Assembly: GCF_000062885.1 (NCBI RefSeq)
Contig: NC_009142.1
Coordinates: 4,515,584-4,579,583, forward strand
DNA from: Saccharopolyspora erythraea NRRL 2338
GTDB lineage: Bacteria > Actinomycetota > Actinomycetes > Mycobacteriales > Pseudonocardiaceae
Length of the DNA: 64,000 nt
Direction: 5' to 3'
Shown: positions 25,076 to 32,831 of the stretch, piece by piece
Position numbering within the stretch: position 1 is the stretch's first letter
How the letters are laid out: each line of letters opens with the position of its first letter
Notes under the pieces: model-generated
Database searches by the model: none
What the model was told of the DNA's origin: nothing
What the model saw: the letters and a program-made list of their open reading frames with translations, nothing else
Made by a program: the position numbers and the translations under genes

Positions 25076-25842
25076 GCGCCGCTCCGGCGTGGTCGCCCGG
25101 TCCGGCCTGCGAGAGCTGGCAGGCGGCGGCAACGGCGGCCGGACCGTGGTCACCGGACCGCGTGCACGGAGGCGCGGTCAACGCGCTGCTCGGACACCTG
25201 CTCGGCGCGGTCGCGGCGGACTCGCGGGGTGAGCTCGTCCGCGTGACCGTCGACCTGCTGCGTCCGGTCCCGCTCGAACCCCTGACCGCGCGGACGCACC
25301 TCCTGCGCGACGGGCGGCGCTACTCGGTGGCCGACGCGACGCTGTGCGCCGGTACGCCCGTGGCCCGCGCCGCGGCGCTGTTCGCCGTCCGGGACCAGGC
25401 CGGCGAGCGCACCGCCGAGTCGTCACCACCGCTCACACCGCCGGAGAAGTGCCTCCCGCACCACGAGCACGTGGCGTGGCCGTCGTTCAACGGGCAACAC
25501 CTGCAGATCCGCTTCGATCCGGACCCGCCGGACGGGTTCGCCGCGGTGGCGTGGGTCCGCCCGCGCACGCCCCTGGTCGCCGGCTGCGCGCCGGTCTGCG
25601 GGGTGCTCGCGGCGTCGGACCTGCTCACCGGGCTCAGCGGTGGCATCGGAGCCGACGACCGCGCCGCGCTCAACGTCGACAGCACGGTGCACCTCGAACG
25701 GTCGCCCCGGCCGGGGTGGATCGGCATCGCGGCGCACCCCCTCGTGCGGCGGTCCGGCGCCCCGGTCGCCGAAGGCATCGTCCACGACGAGCACGGCAGG
25801 GTGGGGTCGGTGCGCCAGAGCACCGTGCTGGTCCCGGTGTGA
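25072..25842 (+). CDS. TesB-like thioesterase-superfamily protein
   Basis: 256 residues from GTG 25072, overlapping the MFS stop as GTGA. The sequence fits the double-hotdog acyl-CoA thioesterase fold: PDRVHGGAVNALLGHLLGAV at the N-terminus, LVRVTVDLLRPVPLEPLTAR, and NVDSTVHLERSPRPGWIGI in the second hotdog. Family members hydrolyse acyl-CoA or act on acyl carriers; this could release or edit an acyl intermediate. The co-transcribed MFS gene suggests both act on the same compound. Its stop codon lies inside a 20-bp tandem repeat. Confidence 0.75.
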   Translation: MSAAPAWSPGPACESWQAAATAAGPWSPDRVHGGAVNALLGHLLGAVAADSRGELVRVTVDLLRPVPLEPLTARTHLLRDGRRYSVADATLCAGTPVARAAALFAVRDQAGERTAESSPPLTPPEKCLPHHEHVAWPSFNGQHLQIRFDPDPPDGFAAVAWVRPRTPLVAGCAPVCGVLAASDLLTGLSGGIGADDRAALNVDSTVHLERSPRPGWIGIAAHPLVRRSGAPVAEGIVHDEHGRVGSVRQSTVLVPV

Positions 25843-25895
25843 TCGGGCTGGGCCTTGTGTGATCGGGCTGGGCCCGGTGTGGTCGGTCTGGGCCC
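25836..25895. repeat. Three tandem 20-bp units at the convergent gene end
   Basis: Three consecutive 20-bp units, each close to GGTGTGATCGGGCTGGGCCC, at 25836-25855, 25856-25875 and 25876-25895. The thioesterase TGA is in the first unit. It may be a slippage product; a terminator role between convergent genes is possible but no strong hairpin is evident. Confidence 0.75.
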
Positions 25896-25913
25896 GTGCC
25901 CGCCCGCACGGGC

Positions 25914-26408
25914 TCAACCGGCCGAACCGGCCTCCACCTCGGGATGCTGCGTCCTGGTCGCGTTGCCCAGCACGTTGATCAGCAGGGTGCGCATCTCCCG
26001 GCGCCGCCGCTCGGGCACCCCGGCCATGAGGTCCTGCTCCAGCTCCGCGGCGATCTCCTGGGCGTCGGCGATCAGCTCCTCGCCGCGCTCGGTCACCACC
26101 AGCACGTTGCGCCGCCGGTCGCCGGGGTCCCGGCGCCGCTCGACCAGTCCGCGGTCCTCCAGGTCGTCGACGACGGAGACCACCGAACTCGGCTCGACCT
26201 CGAGGCAGCCCGCGAGGAACTGCTGGGTGCACTGCTCGGGGTGCAGGTGCAGCACGCTCAGCACCGAGTAGTGGCGCGGCCGGACGTCGAGGCGCTCCAG
26301 GCGCGAGCGGAACAGCTCGGTCGACAGGGTGCCGGCCTTGGCCAGCAGGAATCCGATGTTGTCGGCGATCCAGGGCGGCGCGGCGTCCCGGTCACTGTTC
26401 TTGGCCAC
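25914..26408 (-). CDS. MarR-family regulator
   Basis: 164 residues from GTG 26408 (TGAGGT ribosome site). The winged helix-turn-helix is clear: RPRHYSVLSVLHLHPEQCTQ, LAGCLEVEPSSVVSVVDDLE, and the wing RGLVERRRDPGDRRRNVLVV. MarR dimers sense small phenolic or lipophilic ligands and repress adjacent efflux genes. It is divergent from the 14-TM exporter gene, which is its most likely target. The minus-strand promoter contains TATAGT just ahead of the start, implying a very short leader. Confidence 0.9.
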   Translation of the reverse strand: MAKNSDRDAAPPWIADNIGFLLAKAGTLSTELFRSRLERLDVRPRHYSVLSVLHLHPEQCTQQFLAGCLEVEPSSVVSVVDDLEDRGLVERRRDPGDRRRNVLVVTERGEELIADAQEIAAELEQDLMAGVPERRRREMRTLLINVLGNATRTQHPEVEAGSAG

Positions 26409-26587
26409 ACCTCACTATAGCCGACCTGCGACAACGACTACCAGACAACACAGTTCACCTGCTGAACGAATTTCGGCGTCCGCGACGAGGCGGGGCCCTC
26501 ATCTCGCAGGCCACGCCCGCCTTCCACGCAGAACAGGGAGGCGACGTCGGCGAGCGACCGCTCGAGCACAGCTGTCCACCAGCACTC

Positions 26588-26615
26588 TTGCCAACTAGAT
26601 GCCGCGCCCTATTAT
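26588..26615 (+). promoter_or_regulatory. Exporter promoter with operator-like site e
   Basis: TTGCCA (26588-26593), a 16-bp spacer and TATTAT (26610-26615) form a good housekeeping-type promoter. The spacer includes CTAGATGCCGCGCCCTA (26595-26611), a weak member of the CTAGAG operator family. A strong AGGAGG ribosome site follows before ATG 26644. Confidence 0.6.
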
Positions 26616-26643
26616 TGTGTTGCCTAACTGTTCAGGAGGTAAA

Positions 26644-28029
26644 ATGAATCCGTCGCTGCGGTGGTGGGCGCTGACCCTGGTCGTGGCCGCCGAGTTCGTG
26701 GTGTTCCTCGACATCGCGATCGTCAACGTCGCCCTGCCCACGATGCGCACCGATCTCGACCTGGGCGCGGGCGAGGTGTCGCTGGTCGTCGACTCCTACC
26801 AGGTCATCTTCGGGGGCCTGCTGCTCGTAGGCGGCCGGATCGCCGACTTCTTCGGGCGCAAACGCGTCTTCCTGCTCGGCTTCGGGATCTTCACCATCGC
26901 CTCGCTCGGCGCCGGACTGGCCACCAGCGGTGCGCTGCTGATCGCCAGTCGCGCGGTGCAGGGCCTGGGCGCGGCGCTGCTGGTGCCCGCGACGACCGCG
27001 CTGATCGTCGCCGTCTTCCAGGACGAGCGCGAGCGCTCCAAGGCTTTCGGGATCTGGGGCGCGATGCGCGCGGGCGGAGCTTCCTCGGGTGCGGCGCTCG
27101 GCGGCCTCATCACCCAGGCGCTGGGCTGGGAATGGGTCTTCCTGATCAACGTGCCGATCGGGATCGCCGTCCTGCTCGCGGGTCCCGCACTGCTGCCGCA
27201 CCTCGACTCCGACCCCGGTGCCCGCCCCGGTTTCGTCGGCGCCCTGCTGGGAACCGGCGGTCTCCTGGTCCTCAGCGCCGCCTTCGTGGAAGCGCCCAGC
27301 GCGGGGTGGACCGACCCGCTGACGCTCGGGCTCACCGCGGCGGGCGTGCTGCTGCTCGTGCTGTTCACCGTGCTGCAGGCGCGTTCGAGCAACAAGCTCG
27401 TCCCGGGCCGGGTCCTCACCCGCACAGTGGTGGCCACGACCACGGTCAGCCTGCTCTACGGCGCCTCGCACATCCCGCTGTTCCTCCTGCTCTCCTTCTA
27501 CCTGCAGAACAGCCTCCGGTACGAGCCGCTGCTCGCGGGCGCCGCGATGCTGCCGGTCGGCCTCGTCGTCATGGCCTCCTCCGCGACCCTGGTACCCCGC
27601 CTGATGAGCCGGTTCGGCGCGCGCCACACGCTGCTGCTCGGCCTCGGACTGCTCGCGGTCGCGCTGCTCGCGCTCGCCAGGGCACCGCACGACGGCGGCT
27701 CGTACTTCGTGGACGTGCTGCCCGCCGGCGTGGTGGCCGCCGTCGGACTGTCGTGCTGCTTCTCCGGCGTCACCGTGCCCGCGGTCGAGTCCGTGGCCGA
27801 TCAGGACACCGGCATCGCCTCCGGTCTGGTCAACAGCGCGCAGCGGATCGGCAGCGGCCTGGGCGTGGCAGTCCTGCTGCCGCTGCCGGCGGCCGGATTC
27901 AACCCGCAGACCACCGCGCTCGTCGGCGCGGCGGTGTTCGCGGCACTCGGGGCACTCGTGGCGATGACCGCGATTCCTCCCAAGCGCGCCGAGATCTCCG
28001 AGGTCAGGCAAGCTGAATCGGCGCGCTAG
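26644..28029 (+). CDS. 14-TM DHA2-family drug exporter
   Basis: 461 residues from ATG 26644 with a perfect AGGAGG. The protein has about 14 hydrophobic segments and the EmrB/QacA layout: FLDIAIVNVALPTMRTDL (motif D1 region), GGRIADFFGRKRVFLLG (motif A), and RAVQGLGAALLVPATTALIV (motif B). DHA2 pumps expel antibiotics by proton antiport and commonly give self-resistance in producers. It is divergent from marR, suggesting product-inducible export. Confidence 0.92.
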   Translation: MNPSLRWWALTLVVAAEFVVFLDIAIVNVALPTMRTDLDLGAGEVSLVVDSYQVIFGGLLLVGGRIADFFGRKRVFLLGFGIFTIASLGAGLATSGALLIASRAVQGLGAALLVPATTALIVAVFQDERERSKAFGIWGAMRAGGASSGAALGGLITQALGWEWVFLINVPIGIAVLLAGPALLPHLDSDPGARPGFVGALLGTGGLLVLSAAFVEAPSAGWTDPLTLGLTAAGVLLLVLFTVLQARSSNKLVPGRVLTRTVVATTTVSLLYGASHIPLFLLLSFYLQNSLRYEPLLAGAAMLPVGLVVMASSATLVPRLMSRFGARHTLLLGLGLLAVALLALARAPHDGGSYFVDVLPAGVVAAVGLSCCFSGVTVPAVESVADQDTGIASGLVNSAQRIGSGLGVAVLLPLPAAGFNPQTTALVGAAVFAALGALVAMTAIPPKRAEISEVRQAESAR

Positions 28030-28053
28030 CACCGGGCCGGCCATTGACGGTTT

Positions 28054-28070
28054 CTGTAGTGCTGCTCTAG
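28054..28070 (+). promoter_or_regulatory. Cluster operator site f with -35 element
   Basis: CTGTAGTGCTGCTCTAG (28054-28070) keeps the right arm CTCTAG. TTGACG at 28044-28049 with TAGTGT 18 bases later is a plausible promoter overlapping the site. It serves the class V aminotransferase gene that starts at 28228. Confidence 0.6.
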
Positions 28071-28227
28071 TGTTCGGCTCGCATAGCTGCCGACCGGACG
28101 CGGCTCGTGGCGGAAACGTCCACAACGGCGCGGAGTACGCCGCCGCGGTCGGAGGCTGACGTGGCCGTGGCAGCGCTCCCGCCGCCACGGCCGCACCTCC
28201 ACGGCCGGTCCGACCTGAGGAGAAGGC

Positions 28228-29607
28228 GTGCCACACGCTCGCGGTCCGCGTGCCGACATCAGCCCACTGCCCGCCGTCATCGGGGCCGACCTGCGCGTGC
28301 CGGTGGTCTCCGGCGATCTCGTGCCCCATGCCAACCTCGACCACGCCGCCACCACACCGTGCCTGCGCCGCGTCCACGACGCGGTGCGCGACGTGCTGCC
28401 GTGGTACGCCAGCGTGCACCGCGGCGCGGGATTCGCGTCCCGGGTGAGCAGCCGCGCCTACGAGCAGGCGCGCGACTCGCTGCGCCGGTTCGCTGGAGCA
28501 TCTGCCGACTCGGAGGTGCTGTTCACCCGCAACACCACCGACGCGCTCAACCTGCTCGCGCGCTGCCTTCCGCCGGGCACCGCGGTGCTGCGCTTCGACA
28601 CCGAGCACCACGCGGCACTGCTGCCGTGGGCTCCGGACTCCGTGGTGGGCCTGGGGATGCCGGACTCACCGGAGGCCGCCGCGCGGCTGCTGTCGGCGGC
28701 GTTGCGCAGACTCCCCGCGGGACCGAAGCTGGTCGTGCTCACCGGCGCGTCCAACGTCACCGGCGAGTTGTGGCCGGTGGCCGAGCTCGCCGAGATCGCG
28801 CGCAGGCACGGCGCGCGGACCGTGCTGGACGCCGCCCAGCTCGCACCGCACCGCCCGCTGAGCATGACCGGGTGGCAGGTCGACTGGGTCGCGCTCTCCG
28901 GTCACAAGATGTACGCGCCCTTCGGCGCGGGCGCACTCGTCGGCTCTCCGGAGTGGCTCGCCGACGCCCAGCCCTACCTGGTCGGCGGCGGTGCGACGGC
29001 CAACGTCACCGCCAACTCCGCCGACAGCGCGCACGTGACGTGGTGCGGCCTGCCCGCCCGGCACGAGGCCGGTTCCCCGAACGTGGTCGGCGCCCACGCG
29101 CTGGCGGCCGCGTGCGACGAGCTGACCGAACTGGGCTGGGACTTCGTCACCGCGCACGAGCAGGCTCTCGTCGACCGGCTGCGCGAAGGGCTGGCGGCGC
29201 TGCCCGGCGTGCGGCCGCTGTCCATGTGGCCCGGCAGGCCGGGCGTGGGCGTGGTCTCCTTCGCCATCGATCCGCACGCCGGCAAGACCACCGACGCGGA
29301 CCTGCTCGCCGCCGCGCTGTCGGCGGAGCACGGCGTCAGTGTGCGCAGCGGGTTGTTCTGCGCGCACATGCTCACCAGGCGCCTGATGTCGCGGACAGGA
29401 GCCGAGCCGGGCCCCGCGCTGCGCGCGAGCGTGGGACTCGACACCACCACCGAGCACGTCGACCGGCTGCTCGCGGGACTGGAGCGACTGCTGCTCGACG
29501 GCCCCGGTGCCCACTACCGGCTGCTGGACGGCCGGTGGGCACCCGACCCCGACCCCCGCCCCTTCCCGACCTTCCTCGGCGAAGCCGAGCTGCCCGCGCT
29601 CGCCTGA
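28228..29607 (+). CDS. Class V PLP enzyme, cysteine desulfurase/selenocysteine lyase-like
   Basis: 459 residues from GTG 28228 (AGGAGAAGG ribosome site). Motifs of the NifS/CsdA group are visible: HANLDHAATTPCLRRVHDAV, FTRNTTDALNLLARCLPPG, VLDAAQLAPH (PLP-contacting Asp/Gln), and WVALSGHKMYAPFGAGALVG with the Schiff-base Lys. SVRSGLFCAH near residue 380 matches the mobile loop with the catalytic Cys of cysteine desulfurases. It could supply sulfur or catalyse a C-N or C-S bond change on a pathway intermediate. No sulfur-relay partner is beside it. The last about 35 residues extend beyond the fold. Confidence 0.85.
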   Translation: MPHARGPRADISPLPAVIGADLRVPVVSGDLVPHANLDHAATTPCLRRVHDAVRDVLPWYASVHRGAGFASRVSSRAYEQARDSLRRFAGASADSEVLFTRNTTDALNLLARCLPPGTAVLRFDTEHHAALLPWAPDSVVGLGMPDSPEAAARLLSAALRRLPAGPKLVVLTGASNVTGELWPVAELAEIARRHGARTVLDAAQLAPHRPLSMTGWQVDWVALSGHKMYAPFGAGALVGSPEWLADAQPYLVGGGATANVTANSADSAHVTWCGLPARHEAGSPNVVGAHALAAACDELTELGWDFVTAHEQALVDRLREGLAALPGVRPLSMWPGRPGVGVVSFAIDPHAGKTTDADLLAAALSAEHGVSVRSGLFCAHMLTRRLMSRTGAEPGPALRASVGLDTTTEHVDRLLAGLERLLLDGPGAHYRLLDGRWAPDPDPRPFPTFLGEAELPALA

Positions 29608-29948
29608 CCCGCTCGACGGCGACGGCACGAGGCGTCGATGACCCGCCGCACCCGAGCGGATCGGCCGCAAGCGGCCGAATGGCCGAATGCCCGAGAACCG
29701 GAGACCGAAGACCGGGACTCCATGATTTTGCCGACGCAATCAGAACACGCGAAGCGCTTTCGGAGAATTGGCGGAATTCGAAGATCTCACCTCTCCCTGA
29801 TTCCCTCGAATGCCGGTTGCGCGCTAACCTCGGTCCCGAGCTCACAGCCATCGACGGACCACCCGGAGCCGCGCCGCGAAGCGCCGGCTCCGAGTCGCGC
29901 GCTCTGGGCGATGTTTCCGCTGAGGCCATTGATCATCTTGGGGGTTTC
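29608..29948. other. Gap upstream of the A-fragment/methyltransferase gene
   Basis: 341 bp, locally less GC-rich around 29720-29840. Frames are open but of poor quality. It probably holds a promoter; TAACCT at about 29833 is a possible -10. If the next gene starts earlier than I chose, for instance at ATG 29680, part of this region would be coding. Confidence 0.35.
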
Positions 29949-31445
29949 GTGCGACCGGGACACGTGTCGTTATCCACCGGCGCTTCATCCAGCACCGAGG
30001 CGTCTCGTATTTCCGAGGTGCTGCGCGGGCACGAGGGCGTTCGCGATGTCTTCGTCTTGCCGAACACCATGTTCCCGCAGACGGGAGCGGGCCTGGTCGC
30101 CTACGTCGTCCCCGAGGTCGCCCCGGACGACCACCGCCGCGCAGTGCGCCACGGCTACACCGCCATCGCCGACAAGATCACAGCCGATTCCCGCGGGCGG
30201 GAATCGGGAACCGACTGTGACGAGCGCAACTCCCACCTCGTGGCGAAAAGCGTTCTCGAGCTGGCATGCGGAAGTGGCCGAGAACGCTTGGCCCGCGCGA
30301 TCGGCGCCGAACACTATTTTGGTTTAGACCTATCTTTCGTTGCGCTCAGCGATGTGGGAGCCGCGGCACGCCGCGGCGGACTCGGGCACGTCGAGCTCAC
30401 CCTCGGCGACACCATCGACGCCGAACTGTTCGAGGGCGACGATTTCGAGCTGGTGGTGTGCGATTCGCCCGTGCACCGCTTCCCCGACGCCGAGTACCTG
30501 CGCCGCGCCCTGACCGCCGCGCTCGCGGCCACCGGGCCCGGTGGCCGGGTGCACTTCGGCGGCATCCGGGATCTCCCGCTGGTGCGGGCCATGCACGCCG
30601 CATCGGTCGTGTCCGGCGCGCCAGACGACGTGGCGGGCTCGATCCTGGAGGAGCGGTGGCGGCGGCAGCTGTCCGAACAGGACGAGCTCCTGGTGGACGC
30701 GCGCTGGTTCCGGGACTTCCCCGGCGCCGCGCACGTCGAGGTGCGGCCGCGCCCGGCCGACTCCCGCGAGTCGGCGGCCCCGTTCTCCTTCGACGTCGTC
30801 GCCTGGCGCGACGGCACGCGCCGCACCGTCGAGGTGCCCACCTGGCTGCACTGGTCGGTCGACGCCCGGGACCGGGCCGCCGCGATGCTGGCCGACCGCG
30901 TCGAGGCGCTGGGGTTGCGCAGGGTCCCGCGCGCCGGTGTCGCGGGCGCGGTCAAGATCGCCCGGGTGCTGGAAAGCCGCACCGGCACCCCGGCTGGCGA
31001 GCTCCGGATGCTGGCGGCCGAAGTCGACGCCGCCGCCGTCCGTCCCGAGCACCTGGCGGCGCTGGGTGCGCGCTACGGCTACGACTGCCGCTTCAGCCGG
31101 GCCGGCGGGTGGCCGGACGGCGAGCTGGACGTGGCGTTCGTGCGGCGATCCGACGACCAGGCCCCCGGGTCCGCACCACTGCCGCGGTTCCCGTTCGGCG
31201 AGCTAGGAGACCGGGCCCCTGCCAACGATCCCGTCCACCACAGCCTTCTCGCCGAGGCCAGGGCGTGGCTGGTGCCCGAACTGCGCCGGCACGCCGCCAA
31301 GGCGTTGCCCGCCCACCAGCGGCCACTGGTCCACCACGTCGTCGCCGAGCTCCCCCGCACCGAGCACGGGGCGGTGGACCTGGCGATGCTTCCGGCTCCG
31401 GACGAGACGCCCGGCCTCGGCCTGCTGGACCGCACCGCCATCTGA
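29949..31445 (+). CDS. Stand-alone NRPS adenylation C-terminal lobe with embedded methyltransferase
   Basis: About 498 residues from GTG 29949 (GGGGG upstream). Residues 1-60 resemble the A8 region after the adenylation core: EASRISEVLRGHEGVRDVFV then TGAGLVAYVVPE. Residues about 90-400 are an SAM-dependent methyltransferase (SVLELACGSGRERLARAIG, FELVVCDSPVHRFPDAEYLR). The end, LRRHAAKALPAHQRPL with TEHGAVDLAMLP, corresponds to the A9-A10 tail but with Asp-Leu where A10 usually has NGKVDR. This is what an interrupted A domain with M inserted after A8 looks like, minus its N-terminal catalytic core and any carrier domain. Methylation in trans is plausible; adenylation is not. Confidence 0.7.
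   Translation: MRPGHVSLSTGASSSTEASRISEVLRGHEGVRDVFVLPNTMFPQTGAGLVAYVVPEVAPDDHRRAVRHGYTAIADKITADSRGRESGTDCDERNSHLVAKSVLELACGSGRERLARAIGAEHYFGLDLSFVALSDVGAAARRGGLGHVELTLGDTIDAELFEGDDFELVVCDSPVHRFPDAEYLRRALTAALAATGPGGRVHFGGIRDLPLVRAMHAASVVSGAPDDVAGSILEERWRRQLSEQDELLVDARWFRDFPGAAHVEVRPRPADSRESAAPFSFDVVAWRDGTRRTVEVPTWLHWSVDARDRAAAMLADRVEALGLRRVPRAGVAGAVKIARVLESRTGTPAGELRMLAAEVDAAAVRPEHLAALGARYGYDCRFSRAGGWPDGELDVAFVRRSDDQAPGSAPLPRFPFGELGDRAPANDPVHHSLLAEARAWLVPELRRHAAKALPAHQRPLVHHVVAELPRTEHGAVDLAMLPAPDETPGLGLLDRTAI
30184..30207. repeat. Perfect 11-bp-arm palindrome inside the A/M gene
   Basis: Arms CCGATTCCCGC (30184-30194) and GCGGGAATCGG (30197-30207) flank two G residues. It lies exactly in the linker between the adenylation fragment and the methyltransferase, so it could mark the domain insertion junction. 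Confidence 0.55.
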
Positions 31446-31452
31446 CGTCCGG

Positions 31453-31483
31453 GCCCGGCCGCCTGGTGCGCAGGCGGCCGGGC
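31453..31483. terminator. Strong bidirectional hairpin
   Basis: 13-bp perfect arms GCCCGGCCGCCTG and CAGGCGGCCGGGC with a 5-nt loop, 7 bp after the A/M gene stop and between convergent genes. There is no U tract, as is usual in actinomycetes. Confidence 0.8.
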
Positions 31484-31598
31484 GCCGTCGGCGTCCGCGA
31501 TGTCCCCTGGCGGACATCCGTGCTGTTCGCGATCGCGGTGTCGGAAGGCGGTTCCGCCCCCCACCCCCCACCGGCATGCGAGGTGAAAAGACAGGCAC

Positions 31599-32819
31599 TC
31601 AGGCCGGTGCGGCGAAATCGTCCACCGGGTCGGTGAAGTCGAACCCGTCGGAATCGGCGTAGGTCTTCAGGATGCGCGGTGCCATCTGGCTGATCTGGAC
31701 CTCGTCGGCGCCGTCGTAGATGCGAGTGGACCGGGCCGCCCGGTACATCACCGACAGCGGTGTGTCGTCGCACAGACCCTCCGCGCCGTGGACCTGAACG
31801 GCGCGGTCCAGCACCGCGACCGCGGTGCGGGAGGCGGCCAGCTTGGCCACGCCGAGGTCGACGTGCAGCCGCCCCTGGTCGATGCGCGCCGCGGCCCTGC
31901 GCACCAGCGCCCGCGCGGCGCTGATCTCGGCGTAGCTGTCGGCCACGTGCTGGCCCAGCAACTGCTTGTCGGCCAGGTGACCGCCCTGCACCCGGCGCGA
32001 GCGCAGGCGCCGGCACATCAGGTCGAACCCGCGCTGGGCCTGGCCGAGCCAGTGCATCGACCGAACCGTCCTGGCCAGTCCGAGCCGCTGCTGCACCACC
32101 GCCAGTCCGGCGCCGCGCTCACCGACGACGTGGCTGTGCGGGACCTGCACGTCGCGCAGCTCCACCTCGCACTGCCCGGTGAAGTGCCCCAGCACCGGCA
32201 GCTCGCGGACGATGCCGAAGCCGGTCGCGTCGGTGGGCACGACGACGAGCGAGAACGCGTCCTTGGGGTGCTTGCCGAGGCCCTCGCTGCGCGCCATCAC
32301 CGTCATGAACGTGGCGCGGTCGGCGTTGGAGATGAACCACTTGCGCCCGCGCACGGTGCACCGGTCCGGCTCGAAGCGCACCTCGGTGGTGAAGCCGGAG
32401 ACCTCCGAGCCGGTCTTGCCCGGCTCGGTCATCCCGTAGCTGGGCACCGCCTCCCCGCGCACCGTCGGCAGCAGGAAGCGCTCCCGCACCTGCGGGGTGG
32501 CGAACCGGTCGAGCATGTGCACGTCCACCACGGTCTCGGCACCGAACACGGCGGGCCCGTAGAACGAGCGGCCCTCCTGCTCGGCCACCAGCAGATAGCT
32601 CGTCAGCGGCAGGCCCGCCCCTCCCAGCGAGGCGGGGTAGCCGATGCCCCACAGGCCCTGGCTGCGGGCCTTGCTCTGCAACTCGACGAGCAGCTCCGCG
32701 CACACCTCGCGGCTGGCGAACATCTCCGGCTCGGCCGGTACCACGTGGGTGTCGACGAACTCCCGGACGCGTCGCGCCAGTTCCCGCGCCCTGCCCGGCG
32801 CGTTCGGTTCCGCGGTCAT
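31599..32819 (-). CDS. Acyl-CoA dehydrogenase
   Basis: 406 residues with the full acyl-CoA dehydrogenase fold: SYGMTEPGKTGSEVSGFTTE (FAD/substrate loop after the helical N-domain), KWFISNADRATFMTVMARSE (middle beta domain) and YRAARSTRIYDGADEVQISQ, where YDGADEV replaces the common YEGTxEI. It introduces an alpha,beta double bond into an acyl thioester using FAD. It is last in a three-gene operon after the CoA-transferase and CoA-ligase, so it probably desaturates the acyl group they activate. A 12-bp gap separates it from the ligase. Confidence 0.92.
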   Translation of the reverse strand: MTAEPNAPGRARELARRVREFVDTHVVPAEPEMFASREVCAELLVELQSKARSQGLWGIGYPASLGGAGLPLTSYLLVAEQEGRSFYGPAVFGAETVVDVHMLDRFATPQVRERFLLPTVRGEAVPSYGMTEPGKTGSEVSGFTTEVRFEPDRCTVRGRKWFISNADRATFMTVMARSEGLGKHPKDAFSLVVVPTDATGFGIVRELPVLGHFTGQCEVELRDVQVPHSHVVGERGAGLAVVQQRLGLARTVRSMHWLGQAQRGFDLMCRRLRSRRVQGGHLADKQLLGQHVADSYAEISAARALVRRAAARIDQGRLHVDLGVAKLAASRTAVAVLDRAVQVHGAEGLCDDTPLSVMYRAARSTRIYDGADEVQISQMAPRILKTYADSDGFDFTDPVDDFAAPA

Positions 32820-32831
32820 GGCTCTCCTCCC

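Noticed and set aside
25836-25895. CRISPR-like repeat
   Set aside because: The units are contiguous with no spacers and only three copies.
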